Shown here: piece after piece, positions 30,989 to 40,278 of the stretch
Layout of the letters: each line of letters begins with the position of its first letter
Position numbering within the stretch: the stretch's first letter is position 1
From: Thalassotalea sp. LPB0316
GTDB lineage: Bacteria; Pseudomonadota; Gammaproteobacteria; Enterobacterales; Alteromonadaceae
NCBI RefSeq assembly: GCF_014898095.1
Contig: NZ_CP062946.1
Location: 186,001 to 250,000, forward strand
Reading direction: 5' to 3'
DNA: 64,000 bases
The notes under the pieces: model-generated
Told to the model about the DNA's origin: nothing
Database searches by the model: none
What the model saw: the letters and a program-made list of their open reading frames with translations, nothing else
Position numbers and translations under genes: made by a program

Positions 30989-32635
30989 TTACACCTCTTG
31001 CTTACGGTTAAGCCAAATAATGGGGATTAGCCCAAATACCACAATTAAAATAGCACCCATGGCACCTTGCTCCAGCTGTTCATCAGAGATTAGCTGATAA
31101 ATAAAGGTACTTAAGGTCTCAAAATTAAACGGGCGCAATAATAACACAGCGGGTAATTCTTTCATTGATTCAACAAACACTAACAGCCATGCGACAAATA
31201 TAGAAGACTTTAACAACGGCAAGTGCACACGCCTAACCATAGTCGAGGGTTTACTACCTAAACTGCGAGCCGCTTTAGATAGGTTATCGGGTACTTGTTC
31301 CAAGCCACTGGTAATAGTGCCATTGGCGATCGCCATAAAGCGAACGACAAAGGCAAAGACAATCGCAAAAACAGTACCTGACAGCACGAGGCCTGGGCGC
31401 CCATAGCCGATAGCGTCAGCGAGATCATTTAACCAAAAATCAATCGGGCCAAACGTTGATAACAATGCCATTGCAAGCACAGTACCAGGAATGGCATAAC
31501 CTAAACCGGAAAAGGAAACTGGGATAAATGCTAACTTATGCTTGGCAAACTTCTGATAAAAGCTAAACAGTAATGCTAATACTAATGCAACCGTTGCTGC
31601 CATTGCTGAGACATAAATCGAATTGCCACCAATCGTCAGTAACTGGGTTAACTGCTCAATGCTACTGTACTGCCAAGCCATAACTAACAATAGTGATAAC
31701 GGCAAAACAAAACCTGCGATGACCAGTAACCAACAAAAACTAGTCGCCAAGGCGATAAGCGGTTTGCTAGTGGTAAATAGTGATTGTGACATCGCAAGGT
31801 TTTGACTTTGATTATTCAATGATGCTCGACTGCGTTGCTCTAATACCACCACCATAAAGACCAAAAGCAATAAAATACTGGCTAATGCATTAGCCGTAGC
31901 CAAATCACTGTAGCCTAACCACGTATCGTAAATAGCGGTCGTTAGTGTATTAACGGCAAAATATTGCACCGTGGCAAAGTCTGCTAAGGTTTCCATCAAG
32001 ACCAAAGTAGCAGCAACAGCCAAAGTTGGTCGAATTAATGGCAGTATAATTCGCTTGATGCCATGCCAGGGTGTTTGCCCTAAACTTTGATTAGCTTGCA
32101 ATAGTTTTGGGTCGATATTCTCTAATGCTGTGCGCGTTAACATATAAACGTAAGGAAACAAGACTAGGGCAATAATCACCGAGGCACCACCGAGCGTGCG
32201 CAAGTCAAAAAACCAGTAATCATTGGGTGATTGCCAACCAAACACAGTGCGTAAAAATCGCTGGACAGGTCCTGCGTAGTCGAATAGATCAGTATATAAA
32301 TAGGCGATGAGATAAGCTGGCATCGCTAGCGGTAATAGCAATAACCACCGCAAATACCGACTGCCCTTAATCGGCAAAAAATGAAGGGCTAAGGCACTTA
32401 CGCCACCAAAGAGTAAAGAGAGTACGACAACATTAAAGCCCAGTAATAAGGTATTAGACAGGTACTGAGGAAGAACCGTTTGCCATAGGTGGATAAAAAG
32501 TGAAAAAGGCGCAAAAGCACCTTGATAAAACATCACTAACACTGGCGTTAATAATGCCAGCGTTAAGAGACAAACAACAATAAATAAACTTATCGTTTTG
32601 GCGCGCATTGGCACGCCAAATAAGGGGGTCATCAC
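30989..32635 (-). CDS. fbpB: Iron(III) ABC transporter permease, two-domain (FbpB-like)
   Basis: Inner-membrane permease of 548 aa that fuses two BPD_transp_1 domains in one chain. Both halves have about six spans. EAA-type loops are near residues 185-205 (LGQTPWHGIKRIILPLIRP) and 455-475 (LGSKPSTMVRRVHLPLLKS). This duplicated form is usual for FbpB/SfuB iron permeases. The start overlaps the fbpA stop by 4 nt. Start could also be the Met at residue 10. Confidence 0.9.
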   Translation of the reverse strand: MMTPLFGVPMRAKTISLFIVVCLLTLALLTPVLVMFYQGAFAPFSLFIHLWQTVLPQYLSNTLLLGFNVVVLSLLFGGVSALALHFLPIKGSRYLRWLLLLPLAMPAYLIAYLYTDLFDYAGPVQRFLRTVFGWQSPNDYWFFDLRTLGGASVIIALVLFPYVYMLTRTALENIDPKLLQANQSLGQTPWHGIKRIILPLIRPTLAVAATLVLMETLADFATVQYFAVNTLTTAIYDTWLGYSDLATANALASILLLLVFMVVVLEQRSRASLNNQSQNLAMSQSLFTTSKPLIALATSFCWLLVIAGFVLPLSLLLVMAWQYSSIEQLTQLLTIGGNSIYVSAMAATVALVLALLFSFYQKFAKHKLAFIPVSFSGLGYAIPGTVLAMALLSTFGPIDFWLNDLADAIGYGRPGLVLSGTVFAIVFAFVVRFMAIANGTITSGLEQVPDNLSKAARSLGSKPSTMVRRVHLPLLKSSIFVAWLLVFVESMKELPAVLLLRPFNFETLSTFIYQLISDEQLEQGAMGAILIVVFGLIPIIWLNRKQEV

Positions 32636-33639
32636 AGATCGAATTGCACTTTATCTAATAACATTAATGCCGCTTTTCGATGTTTTGCAATTTTGGTGAG
32701 TGATAAGTTATCCGCTTTGAAATCGCCCCATGAAGCAACTAACTCAGAGCGTTTTACGCCAGCGCGCACTGGGTATTCCATGTTTACCTCAGCGTACATT
32801 TGTTGAGCTTGTTCAGACACTAAAAACTCCATTAGCGCTAAAGCGTTCTTTTGGTTAGGCGCGTATTTAGCCATCGCCATACCAGAAACATTGATATGAG
32901 CGCCGCGGTTCGCTTGGTTAGGGAAGTTAATGTTTACAGCATCCGCCCAAACCTTTTGCTTGTTATCGTTTAACATTTTGCCAAAGTAGTAACTGTTACC
33001 AATGGCTAAATCACACAAATCTTGGTGAATAGCTTGTACTTGACCGCGGTCATTACCTTGTGGTTTGCGCGCTAAGTTTGCTTTTACACCTTCTAACCAA
33101 GTTTGCGTTTTTGCTTCACCGTGGTGAGCAATCATTGAAGCAACCAATGCAACATTATATGGATGCTTACCTGAACGCGTACAAATACGACCTTTATATT
33201 TTGGTAGTGCTAAGTCTTCATAACTCAGTGCAACATCACCTAAGCGCTTTGCTGAATAGATGTTTCTAACGCGCGTTGTTAGTGAGAACCAGCGACTTTT
33301 GTCATCGCGCAAGTTTGCAGGAATCGCACTATTAATAATTTTAGAGTCAACCACCTGCAGTAATTGCTTGTCTTGTAATTCAACTAAACGTGAAATATCA
33401 GTAGTTAAAAGCACGTCAGCAGGGCTGTACTGACCTTCTCTGGCTAAACGCTCAGCCATACCGTCTTTAGCAAAAACAACGTTTACTTTTATACCGGTTT
33501 GCTCAGTAAATTTATTAAACATTGGCTCAACCAAGAATGGTTGACGATACGAATAAACATTAACTTCTTGTGCTGCATTGGCAACGCTTGATAAAGCGGC
33601 GACAAGCATCGAGGCTGCAATAATTAATTTTTTTAACAT
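32632..33639 (-). CDS. fbpA: Periplasmic iron(III)-binding protein (FbpA/FutA-like)
   Basis: Substrate-binding component that captures ferric iron in the periplasm. The 335-aa protein has a signal peptide (cut near residues 22-23, ANA-AQ), then the FbpA-type start EVNVYSYRQPFLVEPMF. The paired ligand tyrosines Y217 and Y218 (GNSYYFGKML) are typical of iron-binding members. It heads the operon, 109 nt downstream of a Fur-box-like palindrome, so it is probably iron-repressed. Confidence 0.92.
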   Translation of the reverse strand: MLKKLIIAASMLVAALSSVANAAQEVNVYSYRQPFLVEPMFNKFTEQTGIKVNVVFAKDGMAERLAREGQYSPADVLLTTDISRLVELQDKQLLQVVDSKIINSAIPANLRDDKSRWFSLTTRVRNIYSAKRLGDVALSYEDLALPKYKGRICTRSGKHPYNVALVASMIAHHGEAKTQTWLEGVKANLARKPQGNDRGQVQAIHQDLCDLAIGNSYYFGKMLNDNKQKVWADAVNINFPNQANRGAHINVSGMAMAKYAPNQKNALALMEFLVSEQAQQMYAEVNMEYPVRAGVKRSELVASWGDFKADNLSLTKIAKHRKAALMLLDKVQFDL

Positions 33640-33744
33640 GATAGTTCCACAATTAATACGAAGTAGAGATGTTTGGTGAAATTTTTCTCATAACTTCACT
33701 CAGTTAGGCGCAAGAGTAAAGGAGCAAACAAACGGTGTCAAGCT

Positions 33745-33765
33745 TTTTGAGAATAGTTCTCATTT
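33745..33765 (-). promoter_or_regulatory. Candidate Fur box of the fbpABC operon
   Basis: The perfect palindrome TGAGAA-TAG-TTCTCA (33748-33762) with T-rich flanks closely resembles the gammaproteobacterial Fur site (AATGAGAATNATTCTCATT). It abuts the stop codon of the upstream permease gene and lies about 110 nt from fbpA. Confidence 0.75.
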
Positions 33766-34687
33766 AGCCTCCTGAGACACCAACAGCGCCGATAACCATT
33801 AACCAAAACGCAAAAAATATTTTCAAGCGTTTAGCTGATAATTTTGCGACAATCGCCTTGGCTAACACGCCACCAAAGATAGCGCCAGGGCCGGCAAATA
33901 ACACCACCTGCCAGTATACGTTAAAATCAACTAAGGTGTGTTGCCAGATTGCCGACCAGACAGTTAGTGCCGAAACAATCACGGCAACGGCAACCGCCAT
34001 ATTGACATCGAACCGGCGGATAATTAAATAAATCGCTAATAGCTCACCAATCCCGACACTCAACCAAGCTGTGACCGCTCCGCCGAACAGTGAAATAACA
34101 CAGATCATCAACCAATCAATCGGTTGTACAGTTTGATGTAAAGGCTGAGGCTTTAATACCAAGGCGATAAAGATAATGCCAATACCTAATAGTAATGAAA
34201 ACCAACTAAAGCTGTAATGCAAACTCGATGGCGGGGCTAAATCTAGGCCATAAACTGCCCACAAGCCAATAATTGAAGCAATAGCCGACACTTTAATGAC
34301 GGGAAAAAAACTTGGCCAAAGCCCTGATGGTTCGCGCTCTAATTTATAGTGATAAAACCATGTTAATGCACCTGCCGTCATACCAAAACACTGGATGGCA
34401 AAGCTCGTTGCTATTGCTTGGCTCTCGGTAAAACCCAGTTTATTAAACATGGGAATAAAAACGACACCACCGCCCGCACCCGTTGAATTTGCAAAAATAG
34501 CACCTAAAACACCGAGTAAACTAAACACCGTATAATCAATTAAATTAGTTAAGGTATCTGGCGCAAAGGCAATTAAAATCCCCCAAAATGTGACCAAAAA
34601 CAGTAAGAACTTTGGGTTAGAAATACGCATCGGATTTTTTAAAGCCGGTGAAATCGCCTCTACTGGCTGATTTGGCGTTTCGAGCAT
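33764..34687 (-). CDS. TauE/SafE family sulfite/anion exporter
   Basis: 307-aa inner-membrane protein with about eight spans. It has the family's NSTGAGGGVVFIPMF and, in the second half, LFGGAVTAWLSVGIGELLAIYLI, the repeated glycine-rich motifs of TauE/SafE (DUF81) permeases that move sulfite, sulfoacetate or related anions. Substrate not determinable. It lies 16 nt downstream of the YcxB-like gene, so they may be cotranscribed. Confidence 0.85.
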   Translation of the reverse strand: MLETPNQPVEAISPALKNPMRISNPKFLLFLVTFWGILIAFAPDTLTNLIDYTVFSLLGVLGAIFANSTGAGGGVVFIPMFNKLGFTESQAIATSFAIQCFGMTAGALTWFYHYKLEREPSGLWPSFFPVIKVSAIASIIGLWAVYGLDLAPPSSLHYSFSWFSLLLGIGIIFIALVLKPQPLHQTVQPIDWLMICVISLFGGAVTAWLSVGIGELLAIYLIIRRFDVNMAVAVAVIVSALTVWSAIWQHTLVDFNVYWQVVLFAGPGAIFGGVLAKAIVAKLSAKRLKIFFAFWLMVIGAVGVSGG

Positions 34688-34703
34688 TGAATACTATCTC
34701 TTT

Positions 34704-35186
34704 CTATTTGTCTTGTTTTAAGCCTTGGCTGTTAATAAACGCAACCACTTCATCACTCAGCGCTGATTTAGATAAGTAATGGCGCATCGCTCCTTGGTTA
34801 AAAATATAACCTTGAGATGATTGTTCTACGCTCGATATTTCAGACCAGTTTAATTGCTGATTAATATAGGCTGAATTAATCGCAATGCCTTGCTCGTCGA
34901 TAGTTAATTCAACGGGGTTATTCGCTGCTTTAGACATAAGCTGTCGCCATAGCCACCAGGTTTTAGCAAAGCGCACGCTCAAGGCTTCAACCACACCTAA
35001 GCCAACAATAAAGTAGCTCAAGTGAATTAACTTAGCGTTAGTGGCAAAGGCTGAAACGAACAAACCAAACAAAAACAACACAATGGCTTTTTTATAAGCT
35101 TGCCAACCCGTTTTTTTGATTGCTGTTTGCTCGTATACTTCAGTGTAATACTGTCTATCGAGAATAAATTGGTGTTGATACTTCAC
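34704..35186 (-). CDS. YcxB-like membrane protein, unknown function
   Basis: 160-aa protein with two close hydrophobic segments (about residues 31-50 and 53-70) and a C-terminal soluble domain. That domain begins near VELTIDEQGIAI and carries LNWSEISSVEQSSQGYIF, the pattern of the YcxB-like C-terminal domain. The function of this family is unknown. First gene of a likely two-gene unit with the TauE/SafE permease. Confidence 0.65.
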   Translation of the reverse strand: MKYQHQFILDRQYYTEVYEQTAIKKTGWQAYKKAIVLFLFGLFVSAFATNAKLIHLSYFIVGLGVVEALSVRFAKTWWLWRQLMSKAANNPVELTIDEQGIAINSAYINQQLNWSEISSVEQSSQGYIFNQGAMRHYLSKSALSDEVVAFINSQGLKQDK

Positions 35187-35424
35187 AAAATTTCTATCGG
35201 TATATAAACGCTTTTCGCTAGTCTAACCGATCATACCTCAGAAATAAGTAAATTTTTATCGTCTTGCGCGACTTTAAAAATCGGTTTATTAACCTGAGCT
35301 TTGGACAAGCGGTTAGCTAACCAAATAAAAGCAAACGCTTGCAACCACGATTAACAAATTCACAAAATTTTTAGTTAGTAATTAACCCGCATTAGCGCGA
35401 CAATAACAGCTAACTCATGAACTT
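35187..35424. other. Intergenic region before nnrS with a 12-bp palindrome
   Basis: Divergent gap between the YcxB-like gene (-) and nnrS (+). It contains a perfect palindrome GGTTAGCTAACC (35311-35322), a candidate operator. I do not see a clear NsrR, NorR or FNR site. No ORF is supported. Confidence 0.4.
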
Positions 35425-36630
35425 ATGGCGATATTTATGCTTAATATTGATGACCCAAATAACCAACCTACCACAGCGGCCATTTGGCAACTCGGCTTTA
35501 GACCGTTTTTTCTCTTTGGTGCGTTATTTGCGGCTTTAGCCATCCCCGCTTGGCTTGTTACCTTATACCTACCTGAATATGCTTGGGTCAACGTTCCACC
35601 GCTTTGGTGGCACCCGCATGAGTTAATATTCGGTTTTGCTATGGCAATCATCGCAGGTTTTTTACTCACTGCGGTGAAAAACTGGACAGGTCAACATACC
35701 TATAGCGGTTGGCAATTAGCGATCGTTTTTGGCTGTTGGGCAATGGCTCGCGTGCTGTTATTTGTTCCCTCTTCTATCCCATTAGAATTCGCCGCATTGT
35801 TTGATTTTATTTTTATGGCGGCGGTTATCTCAAAAATATTTCAATGCATAGTTAAAGCAAAACAGTGGCGTAATATCGCAATCCCTATTGGCTTGAGCTT
35901 TGCCCTATTGATAAACGGTATCAGCTATTGGGCATTAGCGACTCAAGACTATTTCTTAGCGAGCAATACTTGGCTTGCCATGATGTTTATGATCGCTCTG
36001 CTGATCAGTTTTATTGGCGGTCGGGTGATCCCATTCTTCACTTCAGCCAAATTAAACATTGAGCGCAAAAACCCCATTGTATGGTTGGATTTACTGGCCT
36101 TTAGCAGCTTAGCGATACTGGTTGTTGTTACTTTGCTCAATGCATTAAATACACCTTTTGCGCAAGCGTGTTTATTGATCGCTTCTGCAGCTACCTTTGG
36201 CAGGATGTCGCGTTGGCAATTTAAAGCGTCATTGCAAGAGCCGATGCTTTGGTCACTCCAATTGAGCTATATGTGTTTGCCAATAACACTGCTCGTCATG
36301 GCAATTTTAACGCCAACGCCATTTGTCGTAAAAAACATCATGCACTTCTTTGCTATTGGGACAATCGCTGGCGTTTGTTTGTCGATGATCACTCGGGTGT
36401 CACTTGGCCATACCGGCAGAGATATTTATCAAGGTCCGAATATGACAGGGCCATTTATTTATATGCTCTTCGCCGCATTTAGCCGTGGCGTAATGCCCTT
36501 AATTCAACCGGAGTTTATGGCGGAATGGCACCTGTTGTCAGGCTTGCTGTGGACAGCTGCATTCGGTCACTTTGTTTTCCACTTTAGTAAGATTTTATTT
36601 AGCTACCGACCTGACGGTCGGCCGGGCTAA
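35425..36630 (+). CDS. nnrS: NnrS family heme-copper membrane protein
   Basis: Polytopic membrane protein of 401 aa with about 12 spans. NnrS proteins bind heme and copper and protect cells under nitric oxide stress. The family's WQLGFRPFFLFGALFA opening, PPLWWHPHELIFGFAMAIIAGFLLTAVKNWTG with its conserved histidines, and SLGHTGR in the second half are visible. The start could be ATG 35425 or 35437; neither has a strong SD. No denitrification or NO reductase gene is nearby. Confidence 0.9.
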   Translation: MAIFMLNIDDPNNQPTTAAIWQLGFRPFFLFGALFAALAIPAWLVTLYLPEYAWVNVPPLWWHPHELIFGFAMAIIAGFLLTAVKNWTGQHTYSGWQLAIVFGCWAMARVLLFVPSSIPLEFAALFDFIFMAAVISKIFQCIVKAKQWRNIAIPIGLSFALLINGISYWALATQDYFLASNTWLAMMFMIALLISFIGGRVIPFFTSAKLNIERKNPIVWLDLLAFSSLAILVVVTLLNALNTPFAQACLLIASAATFGRMSRWQFKASLQEPMLWSLQLSYMCLPITLLVMAILTPTPFVVKNIMHFFAIGTIAGVCLSMITRVSLGHTGRDIYQGPNMTGPFIYMLFAAFSRGVMPLIQPEFMAEWHLLSGLLWTAAFGHFVFHFSKILFSYRPDGRPG

Positions 36631-36682
36631 TGCGTATGCTTAGCCCTGATTTACTTAACTTTAGTTACTTATCTCTAGTTAT

Positions 36683-38911
36683 TTAGCCATGTTGAACAAG
36701 CGCAATAGCTTGTTCAACAATTTGCGCTTTACTTGGCAAAACGTGGTAAGCCGCGCTACCTAAAGGAATAAAGCTATCTTGAGCGCACAATCGAGATACA
36801 TGTGCCATGTTGTAACCTTGCTCAGCAATTAAGGTAAACAAGGCTTCAGAAATAGAGCCTGTTTGACGACATTCATCAACTATCAATACCCGCTGACAGG
36901 CGTTTACTTGCGCTAAAATGCCAGCTTCATCAAGTGGCGCTAAGTAACGCAAATCAACCACGCGAGCATCAATACCTTGCTCAGCAAGTGTTTGCTGTGC
37001 CTGACGCGATAAATAATAGCCATTGCCATAACTTAATATACAGAGATCTTTGCCGCTACCGTGCGTATTAATGGTCAGCTGGCTTGAGGCGTTGGCTTGG
37101 TTATCGGCATGGTTATCGGCTTGAATCGACGAATAGTCAAACGTCCACAAACCATCGTTTTCAGTGTGTAAATCTTTGGTCATATAGAGCGCGATAGGCT
37201 CTAAAAATATCACGACGCGCTGCTCTTCATGGGCAAGGCGAACACAGTTCCTCAATAACTTAACGCCGTCTTCACCATTGGACGGACAAGCAATAATAAC
37301 GCCCGGTATATCACGAAATACGGCAAACGAATTGTCGTTGTGGAAATGCCCACCAAAGCCGCGTTGATAGGCTAAGCCGGCCACTCGAATCACCATAGGA
37401 TTAGTACATTGGCCATTAGAGAAAAACGACAGTGTTGCCGCTTCTCCGCGAATTTGATCTTCAGCATTGTGAACATAAGCCAAAAATTGAATTTCAGGTA
37501 TCGGTAATAGCCCATTATGTGCTAAACCTATCGCGCCACCGAGAATGGTTTGTTCATCGAGCGGCGTATTCACCACGCGATTTGAGCCGTATAAATCATA
37601 CAGCTTGTGGGTCACATTATAGACACCGCCTTTTTTGCCGATATCTTCACCACACATAACAATTGAGGGATATTGCGCCATTAAATCAATCAACGTCCAG
37701 TTTAATAGCTTGGCTAGGTGCTGTTTTTTGGCCAAGTTATGTCGTTCATGAACAAACAGTTGACTGCGAATATCCTGCTCAACGGCTTTGGGTAGTTGCT
37801 TATCTGATTTAGGCGGAATAATACTGGCCATAACCTCATCGGCATTGGCTAGCTTGGGCCTTTCAACCGCTATTTTCGCCGTCTTTTCAACTAACTCAGC
37901 AACGTGCTGATATTTTTCAATCAGCTGCGCTTTGGTCATTAATTTCGATTCAAGTAACATGCGAGCACTGTGTAATAACGGATCTTGAAATTCAGTTGCT
38001 TCAATATCTTCAAGGCGACGATAAACAAATTCGGAATCAGAGCCAGCATGACCTAATAGCCGAATCAATTTTACGTGCAAAAAGACGGGTTTTTGGTGCT
38101 CTCTGGCGTAATCAACGGCTTGTTTGGTGACTTTATAAGTATCGAGCAAGCTCAGACCATCACAGCTAAAATAAGTTAATCCACAGCGATTTTTATAATT
38201 TGCCTCTATCCACCCTGCTGGTGTTGCCGTAGAAATCCCAATGCCATTATCTTCGCAAATAAAGACTAACGGCAAAGGCACCGACTGAAATGCAATCCAC
38301 GCTGCTGTATTTAACGCGCCTTGGGCGGTTGAGTGGTTGGCAGAGGCATCGCCAAAATTACACAACACCACGCTTGAGCTCGATAGTTCGCCGGCTTGCT
38401 CAATGCGCCTAGCTAAAGGGATGCTAAATGCAGTGCCGACGGCTTTTGGTAAATGAGAGGCAATGGTACTGGTTTGCGGCGGAATATTTAGGGCTTTACT
38501 CCCAAGTACCTTGTGGCGACCACCAGAGATAGGATCATCACTTGATGCGGCAAACGACAGCAACATATCGTAAATGACATCAATACCCGCATTTTTCGCT
38601 CTTTGCACCATGAAAGCGCCACTGCGATAGTGTAAAAATGCCATGTCATCTTGACGAAACGCAAGACCATAAGCAGCATTAGCCTCATGGCCTGCACTGC
38701 CAATGGTATAAAAGCTTTGCTGATTTTTTTGCATCACCCGCGAGTGTAAGTCAAGGTGTCGACTAATGAGTTGACTGTCAAATAAATCAAGTACTTGCTC
38801 ATTGCTCAAATCCGACTCTTCAATGGTAGTTGAGCTCAGTGGCTCAGGTAAATTATCGGCTTTAACCAAGCGTATAAAATTATCTTTGACCAACTGATTT
38901 CTATCTGACAT
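36683..38911 (-). CDS. Fused 2-oxoacid dehydrogenase E1 (alpha-beta) component
   Basis: 742-aa thiamine-diphosphate enzyme. It fuses an E1-alpha-like half (about 1-370, with TPP motif GDASANHSTAQGALN around 190-205) and an E1-beta-like half (about 395-742, with VVNTPLDEQTILGGAIGLAHNG). Such E1 proteins decarboxylate branched-chain or related 2-oxoacids and pass the acyl group to a lipoyl E2. No E2 or E3 gene is nearby. It follows gcdH by 60 nt on the same strand, so a role on the 2-oxoadipate to glutaryl-CoA step is possible, but this is only inference. Confidence 0.85.
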   Translation of the reverse strand: MSDRNQLVKDNFIRLVKADNLPEPLSSTTIEESDLSNEQVLDLFDSQLISRHLDLHSRVMQKNQQSFYTIGSAGHEANAAYGLAFRQDDMAFLHYRSGAFMVQRAKNAGIDVIYDMLLSFAASSDDPISGGRHKVLGSKALNIPPQTSTIASHLPKAVGTAFSIPLARRIEQAGELSSSSVVLCNFGDASANHSTAQGALNTAAWIAFQSVPLPLVFICEDNGIGISTATPAGWIEANYKNRCGLTYFSCDGLSLLDTYKVTKQAVDYAREHQKPVFLHVKLIRLLGHAGSDSEFVYRRLEDIEATEFQDPLLHSARMLLESKLMTKAQLIEKYQHVAELVEKTAKIAVERPKLANADEVMASIIPPKSDKQLPKAVEQDIRSQLFVHERHNLAKKQHLAKLLNWTLIDLMAQYPSIVMCGEDIGKKGGVYNVTHKLYDLYGSNRVVNTPLDEQTILGGAIGLAHNGLLPIPEIQFLAYVHNAEDQIRGEAATLSFFSNGQCTNPMVIRVAGLAYQRGFGGHFHNDNSFAVFRDIPGVIIACPSNGEDGVKLLRNCVRLAHEEQRVVIFLEPIALYMTKDLHTENDGLWTFDYSSIQADNHADNQANASSQLTINTHGSGKDLCILSYGNGYYLSRQAQQTLAEQGIDARVVDLRYLAPLDEAGILAQVNACQRVLIVDECRQTGSISEALFTLIAEQGYNMAHVSRLCAQDSFIPLGSAAYHVLPSKAQIVEQAIALVQHG

Positions 38912-38971
38912 AACAACCCTTATGGCGAACTTAGCGCACTTTTATTTATCGTTGATTTTGCAAATATTTAC

Positions 38972-40171
38972 TTAGAAAAAAGCCTGAAGCCCAGTTTGCG
39001 CACGACCCAAAATCAGGGCGTGAACGTCGTGGGTACCTTCATAGGTATTAACCGCTTCTAAATTCATGACATGACGAATCACGTGAAACTCATCACTGAT
39101 GCCATTGCCACCATGCATGTCGCGAGCTTGTCGTGCAATATCTAATGCTTTGCCACAGGAGTTGCGCTTGATTAAAGAAATTGCTTCAGGTGCTAACAGT
39201 CCTTGGTCGAGCATACGCCCAGCCTGTAAACAAGCCATTAAACCGGTTGTTATTTCTGTTTGCATATCGGCTAATTTCTTTTGCATTAATTGGGTTGCCG
39301 CTAAAGGTCGACCAAATTGCTCTCGATCAAGGCTATATTGACGCGCCGCATGCCAACAAAACTCAGCCGCCCCCAATGCTCCCCATGCAATGCCATATCG
39401 GGCTTTATTCAAACAGCCAAATGGCCCTGATAAACCTTTGGCATTGGGTAAGATGTTTTCATTAGGCACAAAGACGTTATCCATTACGATTTCACCAGTA
39501 ATTGATGCGCGCAATGAGAATTTGCCCTCTATTTTCGGCGCAGATAAACCACTCATGCCTTTTTCTAAAATGAAGCCGCGAATGACATCATCGAGCTTTG
39601 CCCAAACCACAAACACATCGGCGATCGGCGAATTGGTGATCCACATTTTTGTGCCGGTAAGTGAGTAACCACCATCAACAGCTACAGCTTTAGTGCTCAT
39701 ACTTGCCGGATCAGAACCAGAATTTGGTTCGGTCAAACCAAAACAACCAACCCATTCTCCACTGGCAAGTTTAGGTAAGTATTTATCTTTTTGTGCGTCA
39801 CTACCATAGGCGTGAATCGGGTGCATCACCAGTGACGATTGAACACTCATCGCACTGCGATAACCACTGTCAACGCGCTCAACTTCTCTGGCAATTAAGC
39901 CATAAGCCACGTGATTGACATTGGCACAACCATATTTTTCTGGCAGCGTTGCACCGAGCAGTCCCATCTCGCCCATTTCCTGCATGATCTCAACATCAAA
40001 GTGCTCGTTGCGGTTTGCCGTTAATACGCGAGACATCAGCTTTTCTTGACAATAATCTCGCGCGCTATCGCGAATAATCCGCTCTTCTTCCGTTAGTACC
40101 TGATCTAATAGTAATGGGTCTTGCCAGTTAAACGCAGGTCGTTGCTTATTAGCCGTCATAGTGATACTCAT
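38972..40171 (-). CDS. gcdH: Glutaryl-CoA dehydrogenase (acyl-CoA dehydrogenase family)
   Basis: FAD enzyme that oxidises and decarboxylates glutaryl-CoA to crotonyl-CoA in lysine and tryptophan breakdown. The 399-aa sequence has the FAD/substrate motif [17 protein letters not shown], the [18 protein letters not shown] motif, and the C-terminal [20 protein letters not shown] that contains the catalytic glutamate; these match the GcdH subgroup. It is divergent from a LysR gene, an arrangement seen for gcdH-gcdR in pseudomonads. A possible alternative start is Met5. Confidence 0.9.
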   Translation of the reverse strand: MSITMTANKQRPAFNWQDPLLLDQVLTEEERIIRDSARDYCQEKLMSRVLTANRNEHFDVEIMQEMGEMGLLGATLPEKYGCANVNHVAYGLIAREVERVDSGYRSAMSVQSSLVMHPIHAYGSDAQKDKYLPKLASGEWVGCFGLTEPNSGSDPASMSTKAVAVDGGYSLTGTKMWITNSPIADVFVVWAKLDDVIRGFILEKGMSGLSAPKIEGKFSLRASITGEIVMDNVFVPNENILPNAKGLSGPFGCLNKARYGIAWGALGAAEFCWHAARQYSLDREQFGRPLAATQLMQKKLADMQTEITTGLMACLQAGRMLDQGLLAPEAISLIKRNSCGKALDIARQARDMHGGNGISDEFHVIRHVMNLEAVNTYEGTHDVHALILGRAQTGLQAFF

Positions 40172-40187
40172 AAAATAATCAAATTAA

Positions 40188-40215
40188 CTTGATAATAATG
40201 AAATTATCGATCAAG
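40188..40215. promoter_or_regulatory. Inverted repeat, candidate LysR-type operator upstream of gcdH
   Basis: CTTGAT (40188-40193) and ATCAAG (40210-40215) form a spaced inverted repeat with further AT symmetry inside, close to the gcdH start. The form fits a LysR-type activation or recognition site in the divergent promoter region. Confidence 0.5.
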
Positions 40216-40237
40216 CGGTAATATATATTTTCTTTAT

Positions 40238-40262
40238 TTGCTATAGTTTTATCCTATAACAA
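40238..40262. promoter_or_regulatory. Second inverted repeat near the LysR gene start
   Basis: TTGCTATAG (40238-40246) and CTATAACAA (40254-40262) pair with one mismatch around a 7-nt spacer, 16 nt before the LysR start. It may be the autoregulatory site. Confidence 0.45.
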
Positions 40263-40278
40263 ATAACGTGAATATCAG

